Shown here in pieces: positions 1 to 7,343 of a stretch of DNA of 11,874 nt (position 1 is the first letter of the stretch; every line of letters begins with the position of its first letter). A model generated the notes under the pieces. That model was not told the origin of the DNA. It saw nothing but the letters and a program-made list of their open reading frames with translations, and searched no databases. The stretch covers positions 1 to 11,874 of the forward strand of contig JAFKFE010001137.1 in NCBI GenBank assembly GCA_017308345.1. The letters run 5' to 3'. This stretch comes from Alphaproteobacteria bacterium (GTDB taxonomy: Bacteria; Pseudomonadota; Alphaproteobacteria; Rhizobiales; Rhizobiaceae). The translations under genes were made by a program, and so were the position numbers.

Positions 1-298
1 GCCGATCAGGATGCGCGGCGCCAGGCCGTCCCATGAGTCGCGCAAAAGCATGAGCGCGCTGACGCCTGAGCTGACCGGCTCGGCCGACAAGCCGGCCTCC
101 TCGGCGCGCAATGCCAGCTCGTCGTTCGGCACGCGGGCGTCGCTGCTGCTCACCGGCACGGTGTAGACATGGCGGGCGAGGCCCTTGAAGGCGCTGAAAT
201 AGCCGGTCTGGTCCGTGGTGTTGATCATGCCGCCGATCAGGATCAACGGCCTCGGGTTCTTTTCCTCCTGCTCGGCCAGCGCCTCGGCGATGACGATG
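1..298 (-). pseudogene. Truncated second copy of the folC 3' region (fragment)
   Basis: This stretch aligns without gaps to 5939-6236 inside the intact folC, with 11 mismatches in 298 bases (about 96% identity by eye). Read on the minus strand in the folC frame it encodes the equivalent of FolC residues 313-411 with no internal stop. Similarity ends abruptly at 298/299, and in the same frame a TAG follows at 301-303, so the rest of the gene (P-loop, Asp-His motif) is absent. The copy runs off the left edge of the window, so its last residues are not visible. Seven of the 11 differences change an amino acid (P to L, A to V, V to G, G to R, K to T, S to G, G to E in folC terms), which suggests relaxed constraint. 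It cannot make a functional enzyme. It most probably marks the left boundary of an insertion. Confidence 0.93.
1..298. repeat. Left copy of a 298-bp direct repeat flanking the efflux operon
   Basis: This is one arm of a direct repeat whose other arm is 5939-6236. Both arms are in the same orientation, the offset is a constant 5938 bases, and there are no indels. Mismatches are at 23, 62, 65, 67, 135, 160, 178, 181, 215, 234 and 272. The repeat may continue left of the window. Confidence 0.93.
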
Positions 299-781
299 GC
301 CTATTGCGGCGCGGAAGCAGCTTGCGGGACCAGTCGCGACGAGCGACGGCGTCCTCGCCGATGCCGACCAACATTCTTGTCATGCACGTTTGCCATAGCC
401 TGCTCAGCAACGTTCATTTGCAAAAATCTAGCCCCTGGAAACATTCAGCAACATTCAGATCGATAAGGGACACGTACGGTCCTTACTTCCGTGCCGGGAG
501 AGTCTGCGCATGGAAGGAAGGCGGTATGAGACGCTCCCCGCTCGTGGGGTTCCTATCGGTCGTGATACGACGGCCGACGGCCGTTTCCGACCGGCGCGCA
601 TCCGCGGCGCGGAACGCAATCGTCATCGGTCCGACGGGCGGCAAGATCTCCATTACTCTCCTCGGCATGCTCTTCGTTCCCCGCCGCTCACAGGCTTCGC
701 CCGACTGAACGCCCGGCGGAGATTCGGCCGACAAGGCAAGACAGAACCGCAAATGACCGACGCGCAAGGGGTATCCGCGTA
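299..781. other. Gap of about 480 bp upstream of the efflux operon
   Basis: This lies between the folC fragment and the nodT-type gene and contains no gene I recognise. Reading frames on both strands here are arginine- and proline-rich and resemble no family known to me. It holds four copies of an AACATTCA-like octamer between 370 and 457, and a short dyad GTCGT-GAT-ACGAC at 559-571. The operon promoter presumably lies here, but I could not find a convincing -35/-10 pair. No divergent regulator gene (for example TetR or MarR) is present in the visible part. Confidence 0.55.
370..457. promoter_or_regulatory. Cluster of AACATTCA-like octamers, possible operator
   Basis: Similar octamers occur at 370-377 (AACATTCT), 409-416 (AACGTTCA), 440-447 and 450-457 (both AACATTCA). 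The last two are spaced exactly 10 bp, one helical turn. The 12-mer CAGCAAC[G/A]TTCA occurs at 405-416 and 446-457. Direct octamers on one face of the helix upstream of an efflux operon would suit a regulator, but no promoter elements anchor them and no regulator gene is visible. Chance recurrence is quite possible. Confidence 0.25.
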
Positions 782-2368
782 ATGCGTAGACAGGCAGGGA
801 ATGCGTTTACAGGGCGATCAGGAACGGTGTCGGCTCTTATCCTCACGACTCTTCTGACCAGCGGTTGCGTCGTTGGCCCCGACTACCAGAAGCCGTTGGT
901 TGCTCTTCCGGCCACATGGGGAAATGCAAAGCCGACAGGCGCGCCAAAGCCGGCCGAACTGGCCGGATGGTGGCGCCGACTGGACAATCCGTTGCTCGAC
1001 GAACTCATCTTGAAGGCCATAGCGGGCAACCTCGACGTCGCGACATCAAAGGCCAAAATACGTGAAGCGCGTGCCAGCTATCGACAGGCGCGAGGCGCCT
1101 TGCTTCCTTCGGTGAACGGATCGGCATCCGCGACGCGCGCCAAGAGCGCATCCTCCACCTCCGGAGCGGGCGACGCCTACAGCCAATTCGAGGCCGGCTT
1201 TGACGCAAGCTGGGAACTCGATCTGTTCGGCGCCAACAAGCGGGCCGCCGAGGCCGCGCGCTACGGTCTCGCCGCCGCCGAGGAAGATCTCCGCTCCACA
1301 CAGCTTACCCTCATCGGCGACGTAGCCTCCTATTATGTCGAGGCACGCGGCTATCAGGCTCGCATTGCCCTTGCGCGCCGGACCGCCGCCTCGCAACGCG
1401 AGACGGCCGCGCTGACCCGGACCAAGTTCGAGGCAGGCGCAACGTCGGCGGTGGACGTCGCCAACGCCGCGGGCCAGGCAGCCAGCACGGAAGCCGGCAT
1501 TCCCGACCTCGAAGCCTCCTATGCCGAGGCCGTGCATCGGCTCTCCGTCCTGACCGGTCAGGCTCCGGCTGCCCTGGTGGACCGCATGAAGAAGCACACT
1601 CCGATCCCGAGACCGAGACTGCCGATCCCGACCGGCATTCCCGCCGACATCCTCGTGACACGACCGGATGTGCGCCTCGCCGAGCGGCAGTATGCGCAAT
1701 ACACGGCCAAGATCGGCGAGGCCGAGGCGGCACGCTATCCGAGCGCCAGCCTTACGGGTGACATCGCCACATCCGGCACCAGGATCGGGGATCTCGGAAA
1801 AAGCTCGTCGATCAGCTGGTCGTTCGGGCCGACGCTGACGGTGCCAATCTTCAACGGGGAACAACTCAAGGCCGCGGTCGAGGTGGCGCAGGCACAGCGT
1901 GACCAGTATTTCATCGCCTACCGGTCGGCGGTTCTCACCGCGCTGGAAGACGTGGAGAATGCCATCGTTGCCCTCGCGCAGGAACGTATCAAGAGCGGCA
2001 AGCTCGCGACATCGGCAAGCCACTATCGAACGGCGGCCAGTCTGGGACGCCAGCTCTATCAATCGGGGTCGCAGAGCTTCCTTGAGCTGTTGGAGGCGGA
2101 ACGTTCGCTCTATTCGGCGGAGGATTCCCTAATCCAGAGCCAGGTCGCCATCACGACTGATTACATCGCACTCAACAAAGCTCTTGGCGGCGGCTGGGAT
2201 GGCTTCGACGACGCCTCGAGACCGGAGGTCATCGACACCGATACCGGCCCTCACTTCAAGAAATCCGACCGCCTGGCCAACGTCGTCGTCGCGGAGAAAT
2301 CGCCGCGGGTGAAACGGCGCGGGGAAAGCCGGCCGGCGGGCGGCACGGAGGCGAATGGCCTTGATTGA
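782..2368 (+). CDS. NodT/OprM-family outer membrane efflux lipoprotein
   Basis: This 528-residue protein is predicted to be the outer membrane channel of a tripartite pump, forming a trimeric barrel plus periplasmic tunnel. The N-terminus is a lipoprotein signal: a basic start, a hydrophobic stretch at about 16-26, then Thr-Ser-Gly-Cys with the lipidated Cys at 29, followed by VVGPDYQKP, the typical start of mature NodT/OprM proteins. Two outer-membrane-efflux repeats follow, with the family signatures GIPADILVTRPDVR and PIFNG and the ALEDVENAI helix. After the usual GGGW end the protein has a polar tail of about 53 residues (476-528), longer than I expect for the family. AAGGGG at 766-771 is a good ribosome site for ATG 782. 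The gene leads macA and macB on the same strand, with 93 bp to macA, so it is probably their dedicated channel. The substrate cannot be read from sequence. Confidence 0.93.
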   Translation: MRRQAGNAFTGRSGTVSALILTTLLTSGCVVGPDYQKPLVALPATWGNAKPTGAPKPAELAGWWRRLDNPLLDELILKAIAGNLDVATSKAKIREARASYRQARGALLPSVNGSASATRAKSASSTSGAGDAYSQFEAGFDASWELDLFGANKRAAEAARYGLAAAEEDLRSTQLTLIGDVASYYVEARGYQARIALARRTAASQRETAALTRTKFEAGATSAVDVANAAGQAASTEAGIPDLEASYAEAVHRLSVLTGQAPAALVDRMKKHTPIPRPRLPIPTGIPADILVTRPDVRLAERQYAQYTAKIGEAEAARYPSASLTGDIATSGTRIGDLGKSSSISWSFGPTLTVPIFNGEQLKAAVEVAQAQRDQYFIAYRSAVLTALEDVENAIVALAQERIKSGKLATSASHYRTAASLGRQLYQSGSQSFLELLEAERSLYSAEDSLIQSQVAITTDYIALNKALGGGWDGFDDASRPEVIDTDTGPHFKKSDRLANVVVAEKSPRVKRRGESRPAGGTEANGLD

Positions 2369-2461
2369 TTTCGATCAACGCGATCCTGCCCCTCCCGCGT
2401 CGATGTCTTCGAGGGAAGGCGCCGGACAGCAGTTCATCAGCACAGATTTCAGGAACGCCCG

Positions 2462-3688
2462 ATGACGGTCGGAAAATTCATCGGAATGGTTCTTCTTGCC
2501 ATCGGCGTTGGCGCCGCCGGTTACTTCCTCTGGCAGAGATACTTCGTCGAGCAGACGCCGGCACTGCTCACCGCCAAGGTCGTCCGCGGCGACGTCGAGG
2601 AAACGGTGCTCGCGACCGGCACGCTGAAGCCGGTCGGACTGGTCGCGGTCGGCGCCCAGGCATCCGGCCGCATCACCGCGGTGAAGGTCAAGCTCGGACA
2701 GGCCGTCAAGGCTGGCGACCTGATCGCTGAAATTGATTCCGTGACGCAGCAGAATAACCTGCGCACGGCGGACGCCGAACTGGCGAATGTAAAAGCCCAG
2801 CTTGCCGAAAAGCAGGCGACGCTCGTTCTCAATCGACAAAACCTTGCCCGCCAAAAGGAAATGGTGGCGAACCACGCCGTTTCCCAGGCGGACTATGACA
2901 GTGCCCAGGCGGATTTCGATGTAACCCGGGCGCAGATCGCCGCTTTGGAAGCGCAGATCCGGCAGGCCGAAGTCGCCGTCGAAACGGCCAACGTCGATCT
3001 CGGCTACACGAAGATAACCGCGCCGTCCGACGGCACGGTCCTGTCGATCGTCAGCCAGGAAGGCCAGACGGTGAACGCAACGCAGTCGGCCCCGACAATC
3101 GTCATTCTCGGTCAGCTCGACATCATGACGGTTCGCACGGAAATCTCCGAGGCTGACATCACCAACGTCAAGCCGGGCCTGCCGGTCTATTTCACAATCC
3201 TCGGCGACACCGACCATCGATATGACGCGACCCTGGAATCGATCGAGCCCGCGCCGGAGTCCGTCAAAACCGACAGCAGCTTCAGCTCTTCCAGCAGTTC
3301 CTCCTCATCGTCATCCTCATCGAGCAGCAGCTCCTCGTCCGACGCGATCTACTACAATGGCATATTCAATGTTCCCAACCGTGACGGGCGCCTGCGGACA
3401 TACATGACCGCGCAGGTACATATCGTCCTCGGCGAGGCAAAGAACGTTCTCACGATTCCGGCATCCGCCCTTGGCGCCAAGGGCTCCGATGGCCTCTATG
3501 CCGTTCGCATCGTCGGCCCGGACGGGAAGGTATCCGAGCGCAAGTTCGCCATCGGGCTGAACGACAAGGTTACAGTCGAAGTCAGGAACGGGCTTTCCGA
3601 GGGCGAGATCGTCGTGACGGGCGAGGCCACGACCCAGGCCTCGTCCAGCAATTCGGGAGGGCCAGGCGGCCCACCGATGGGATTCTGA
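2462..3688 (+). CDS. macA: MacA-type periplasmic adaptor (membrane fusion protein) of an ABC efflux pump
   Basis: This 408-residue adaptor should link the inner membrane MacB transporter to the outer membrane channel. One N-terminal membrane helix (about 5-24) anchors it in the inner membrane. The first lipoyl half is at about 61-92, with [19 protein letters not shown] long alpha-hairpin at about 94-180 contains the channel-docking tip (R130 to S141, ending in AVSQADYD). The second lipoyl half has [14 protein letters not shown] at about 180-194. Beta-barrel and membrane-proximal domains follow. Residues 275-293 are 19 consecutive serines between the barrel and the conserved [11 protein letters not shown] segment; serine-rich loops at this point are, as I recall, frequent in MacA relatives. 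The C-terminus is Gly/Pro-rich. AGGAA at 2451-2455 sits 6 bases before the ATG. Only 2 bases separate its stop from macB, which indicates translational coupling. MacA homologues serve macrolide, siderophore or lipopeptide export, and the cargo here is unknown. Confidence 0.93.
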   Translation: MTVGKFIGMVLLAIGVGAAGYFLWQRYFVEQTPALLTAKVVRGDVEETVLATGTLKPVGLVAVGAQASGRITAVKVKLGQAVKAGDLIAEIDSVTQQNNLRTADAELANVKAQLAEKQATLVLNRQNLARQKEMVANHAVSQADYDSAQADFDVTRAQIAALEAQIRQAEVAVETANVDLGYTKITAPSDGTVLSIVSQEGQTVNATQSAPTIVILGQLDIMTVRTEISEADITNVKPGLPVYFTILGDTDHRYDATLESIEPAPESVKTDSSFSSSSSSSSSSSSSSSSSSSDAIYYNGIFNVPNRDGRLRTYMTAQVHIVLGEAKNVLTIPASALGAKGSDGLYAVRIVGPDGKVSERKFAIGLNDKVTVEVRNGLSEGEIVVTGEATTQASSSNSGGPGGPPMGF

Positions 3689-3690
3689 CA

Positions 3691-5648
3691 ATGGCGGAGC
3701 CGTTCATCGTCCTGAAGGACGTTACGCGCGAATATCCTTCCGGCGAGGGCACGATCGCGGTGCTCAAGGATATCGACCTGACCATCGAGTCCGGTGAGAT
3801 GGTGGCAATCGTTGGCGCATCCGGATCTGGTAAATCGACGCTGATGAACATCCTGGGCTGTCTCGACCGGCCCAGCCGCGGGAGTTACCGACTCGAGGGG
3901 CGCGAGACGTCCGCGCTCAAGCCGGACGAACTCGCCGAATTGCGTCGCGAGCATTTCGGGTTCATCTTCCAGCGCTACCATCTGCTCGGCGAGTTGACCG
4001 CTCTCGGGAATGTGGAAATTCCGGCAATCTATGCCGGGACCACGCAATCCCAGCGCAGGAATCGCGCCGCGGCGCTGCTGGGGCGCTTGGGAATGACCGA
4101 AAGGACCGGCCATCGTCCCGGTCAACTCTCGGGCGGTCAGCAGCAGCGCGTCTCGATCGCACGCGCCCTCATGAACGACGCGCGAATCGTCCTCGCCGAT
4201 GAGCCCACGGGAGCGCTCGACAGCCACAGCGGCCAGGAAGTTCTTCGCATTCTCGACGAACTTCATGCCGAGGGCCGCACGGTCATCATCGTCACCCACG
4301 ACAGGTCGATCGCCAGCCGGGCGGGACGTATCATCGAGATCAGCGACGGTACCATCGTCTCCGACCAGAAGACGCCGAATGTGGACAAGGTGCCTGGACG
4401 CACCGGCGAGCCTGTCGCCGCGTCCCGGGCATCCGGGGTCTTCAGGGGGTACCTGAACCGCCTTCGCGAAGCATTCCGAATGGCGCTACTGGCCATGCAG
4501 GCGCACCAGATACGCACCTTTCTCACCATGCTCGGCATCATCATCGGCATCGCTTCGGTTGTCTCCGTGGTGGCGCTCGGCGCGGGCTCGCAGCTGTTCT
4601 GGCGAACATCTCGAATCTCGGCACCAACACGCTTCAGGTCTTCGCAGGAACGAGCTTTGGCGATACGCGCTCCGGACGCATCACCACGCTCGTCGTCGAC
4701 GACGCCGACATGTTGGCGCGCCAGTCCTATGTGGCGGCCGTTACGCCCACGGTCACGACATCGGGCGTCGCGCGTTTCCGCGCCGCGGAGGCAAACGCGC
4801 AGGTCAGCGGTGTCGGCGCTCAATACTTCGATGCGACCGGCATGACCCTGTTGCAGGGTCGTTTCTTCGACGCCGAGGCCGTGTCCCAAATTGCCCAGGA
4901 GGCCTTGATCGACGAGAACACGCGGAACGCCTTGTTTTCCGACAGTGTGGCAAGTCCTATCGGTCGGACGGTTCTTGTCGGCAAGGTCCCGTTGCGCGTC
5001 GTCGGCCTTGTCAAAACCCGGCAGGGCGGCCCGGGCGGAAGTGAGAACCTGACCATCTATGCGCCCTACACGACTGTGCAGGTGCGCTTCCTCGGCTCGT
5101 TGTCGCTGCGCAGCATCACCGTGAAAGTCGCCGATGACGTCGACACCAGCCTGGCCGAACAGGCGGTGACGGAATTTCTAACGCGCCGGCACGGCACAAA
5201 GGACTTTTTCATAATCAACACCGACGATATCCGCCAGACCATCACCAGTACGACGCAAACCATGCGGGTGCTTATTGCGGCAATTGCGATCATCTCGCTC
5301 GTGGTCGGAGGCATAGGCGTCATGAACATCATGCTGGTCTCGGTCTCGGAGCGGGTATCCGAGATCGGTGTCCGCATGGCGGTCGGCGCCAGACAGGGCG
5401 ACATCATGCAGCAGTTCCTGATCGAGGCAGTCCTGGTCTGCCTGATAGGCGGGTTCCTGGGTATTGCCGCAGCGCTGGGTTTCGGCGTAATCTTCAGTGC
5501 ATTCAGCACCAGCTTCACGCTCGTCTATTCGGCGACGCCGATCATAGCGGCCTTCGTCTGTTCGAGCCTCATCGGGATCGCCTTCGGCTACCTGCCGGCT
5601 CGCAACGCCTCACAGCTCGATCCGGTCGCGGCGTTGTCGAAGGGATAG
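3691..5648 (+). pseudogene. macB: MacB-type ABC transporter gene, split by a frameshift near 4593
   Basis: An intact product would be about 652 residues, the usual MacB size, with an N-terminal ATPase fused to a four-helix membrane domain. The first frame (3691-4845) encodes Walker [10 protein letters not shown] (42-50), Q-loop Gln94, signature LSGGQ (146-150), Walker [10 protein letters not shown] (166-174), switch His203 and membrane helix 1 (about 276-296). After Gln301 the reading frame loses similarity. The MacB sequence resumes in another frame from about 4593 ([13 protein letters not shown]) and runs to the stop at 5646-5648. That part carries the periplasmic domain, helix 2 with the conserved VVGGIGVMNIMLVSV, and the ending YLPARNASQLDPVAAL. 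The lesion fits loss of 1 or 4 bases; comparing the linker with E. coli MacB from memory favours 4 bases at a CAG duplication. A free-standing second half could start at ATG 4710 but would lack helix 1. As written, no complete pump ATPase is made. Sequencing error is the main alternative. Confidence 0.9.
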
Positions 5649-5881
5649 GCGGACAGGATTTCGAGGGGTCGACACCGTGTACAAGGCACGATATCGGTCG
5701 ACTCTACAAAGACCTCCACGACATGCCGGCCCTGCGAGCTGCTGGTCGCCGCGATCATCGCCGGCGAACACCGGCACGGCCTTTCAGCCGGCGATCCACC
5801 ATGCCCGTGCCGACGCCGGAGAGCATGTGTCCGGCATCGCCTCCGCGAGCCTTTGAGATTTCCGCAGGCGACGAAGCGCCG
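5649..5881. other. Convergent gap between macB and folC
   Basis: This 233-bp gap separates two genes that point towards each other. I recognise no coding sequence in it. Two GTCGAC hexamers occur near 5669 and 5697. Two potential stem-loops are present, at 5757-5795 and 5815-5835. The right-hand boundary of the inserted block presumably lies in or near this stretch, but it cannot be placed without the sequence left of base 1. Confidence 0.5.
5757..5835. terminator. Weak candidate bidirectional terminator (two stem-loops)
   Basis: ATCGCCGGC (5757-5765) pairs with GCCGGCGAT (5787-5795), giving a 9-bp stem with a 21-base loop. GCCGGA (5815-5820) pairs with TCCGGC (5830-5835), giving a 6-bp stem with a 9-base loop. 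The position between convergent genes suits termination in both directions. There is no T-tract on either strand, so this is not a classical intrinsic terminator and may only reflect high GC content. Confidence 0.2.
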
Positions 5882-7171
5882 TCAGGTCGGCGGCGTGCCG
5901 TTCTCGGCCAGCACGGCGCCAGCGAAATAGAGCGAGCCGCCGATCAGGATGCGCGGCGCCGGGCCGTCCCATGAGTCGCGCAAAAGCATGAGCGCGCTGG
6001 CGACGGAGCTGACCGGCTCGGCCGACAAGCCGGCCTCCTCGGCGCGCAATGCCAGCTCGTCGTTCGGCACGCCGGCGTCGCTGCTGCTCACCGGCACCGT
6101 GTAGACATGGCGGGCAAGCCCCTTGAAGGCGCTGAAATAGCCGGTCTGGTCCTTGGTGTTGATCATGCCGCTGATCAGGATCAACGGCCTCGGGTTCTTT
6201 TCCTCCTGCCCGGCCAGCGCCTCGGCGATGACGATGCCGGCGCCGGGATTGTGGCCGCCGTCGAGCCAGATGTCGGACCCCTTCGGCGCAAGGTCGACCA
6301 GCTTGCCCTGTGTCAGCTTCTGCATGCGGGCCGGCCAGGCGACATGGGTCATCGCGCGCTCGGCGGCGCGATGGCTGATCTCGAAGCCGGCCGCCTTGAC
6401 GGCGGCTATCGCCGCCGCGGCGTTGGCGAACTGATGGCGCCCGGGCAGGCGCGGCGAGGGCAGGTCCATCAGCCCGTCCTCGTCCTGATAGACCATGCGG
6501 CCGTTCTCCTCGAAGGCAAGGAAATCCTGGCCATAGATGACCGTCGGGCAATCCAGCCGCTCGGCCGTGTCGATCAGCACCTGAAGCGCCGTCTCGCTCT
6601 CCTGGGCGCCAATCACCACCGGGCAGCGGCGCTTAATGATGCCGGCCTTTTCGGCGGCGATCAGCTCGACGCGGTCGCCGAGATAGGCTTCGTGGTCCAT
6701 GACGACATTGGTGGCGTCGAAGCGGCCGCCGAGGCCGACCTCGATGATGGCGGCTTCCGCGGGATGCTCGGAGAACAGGACGAAAGTGACGGCGGTGAGG
6801 ATCTCGAAGACGGTGATCTTCTGGCCTTGATTGGCCTCGGCGACGCGCGCGATGGCCTCGGCGAAAACCTCGTCGTCGACGAGCTTGCCGCCGCCTTCGG
6901 CCGCCAGCCGGTAGCGCTCGTGCCAGTTCACAAGATGCGGCGAGGTATGGACGTGGACGAGATGGCCGGCCGCCTCAAGCAGCGCGCGCGAGAAGGCGGC
7001 GCAGGAACCCTTGCCATTGGTGCCGGCGATGTGGATGACCGGCGGCAGCCGGTCCTGCGGGTTGCCGAGGTGTTCGAGAAGCCGCGTGACGCGGTCCAGC
7101 GAAAGGTCGAAGCCTTTCGGATGCAGCGTCATCAGATGTTCGATTTCACGTTCGGCGGAAAGCGTTGTCAT
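5882..7171 (-). CDS. folC: Bifunctional folylpolyglutamate/dihydrofolate synthase, with an apparent internal deletion
   Basis: FolC ligates glutamate to dihydropteroate and to folates, using ATP, in the cytoplasm. This 429-residue protein has the Mur-ligase-type P-loop GTNGKGS (50-56), TSPHL (76-80), EVGLGGRFDATN (144-155), AEKAGI (173-178) and the C-terminal-domain motif DGGHNP. The odd feature is that the conserved strand normally lying between DATN and the metal-binding Asp-His motif is missing: V157 is followed directly by MDHEAYLGD, where E. coli FolC (from memory) has about 11 more residues. The frame is kept, so the gene reads through. Its 3' part (5939-6236) is duplicated at 1-298. 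It is the last gene of trpF-trpB-trpA-accD-folC, with 168 bp after accD. Start 7171 is supported by the N-terminal alignment and a weak GGGA about 8 bases upstream. Whether the enzyme is active is uncertain. Confidence 0.93.
   Translation of the reverse strand: MTTLSAEREIEHLMTLHPKGFDLSLDRVTRLLEHLGNPQDRLPPVIHIAGTNGKGSCAAFSRALLEAAGHLVHVHTSPHLVNWHERYRLAAEGGGKLVDDEVFAEAIARVAEANQGQKITVFEILTAVTFVLFSEHPAEAAIIEVGLGGRFDATNVVMDHEAYLGDRVELIAAEKAGIIKRRCPVVIGAQESETALQVLIDTAERLDCPTVIYGQDFLAFEENGRMVYQDEDGLMDLPSPRLPGRHQFANAAAAIAAVKAAGFEISHRAAERAMTHVAWPARMQKLTQGKLVDLAPKGSDIWLDGGHNPGAGIVIAEALAGQEEKNPRPLILISGMINTKDQTGYFSAFKGLARHVYTVPVSSSDAGVPNDELALRAEEAGLSAEPVSSVASALMLLRDSWDGPAPRILIGGSLYFAGAVLAENGTPPT
5939..6236. 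repeat. Right copy of the 298-bp direct repeat, inside intact folC
   Basis: This is the second arm of the direct repeat with 1-298. It is in frame within folC and encodes residues 313-411. Beyond 6236 the intact gene continues, while the left copy diverges at its base 299. Confidence 0.93.
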
Positions 7172-7295
7172 GACGAAATCCCATCGCGGCGCCCTGAACC
7201 GGGAATCGGTCCCAGAAACGCCATGCGCGAATCAAAGGCTACAGCACGCGAGACAAGGCGCAAATCGCGGTTCGCGGCGAACGATGTCGCGCCAA

Positions 7296-7343
7296 GCCGA
7301 TATCACCTCGGGGCCGATATCGCATCAGGCCGATATGCCTCAG
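7296..7343. repeat. Three tandem 15-17 bp units with a GCCGATAT core
   Basis: GCCGATAT begins at 7296, 7313 and 7329, so the periods are 17 and 16 bases. The first two copies extend to GCCGATATC, and the second and third units both end in TCAG. The array lies between folC and accD and overlaps the accD stop codon at 7340-7342. In the transcribed direction it reads as three ATATCGGC boxes just after accD. Its function is unknown; tandem slippage or a short regulatory array are both possible. Confidence 0.6.

Noticed and set aside
638..652. 15-base match to 7378-7392 (GGCGGCAAGATCTCC) as a possible attachment site
   Set aside because: The matching sites do not sit at the ends of the duplicated block, one copy is inside accD, and flanking bases do not match; probably coincidence.
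169..767. Frames of 83-179 codons on both strands near the left edge
   Set aside because: They run partly across the folC fragment in the wrong strand or phase and show no recognisable protein.
3284..3340. Simple DNA microsatellite
   Set aside because: The serine run uses all six serine codons in mixed order, so it is a protein-level repeat.
4580..4610. Programmed -1 frameshift in macB
   Set aside because: No slippery heptamer or obvious downstream structure is present, and MacB proteins are normally encoded in one frame.
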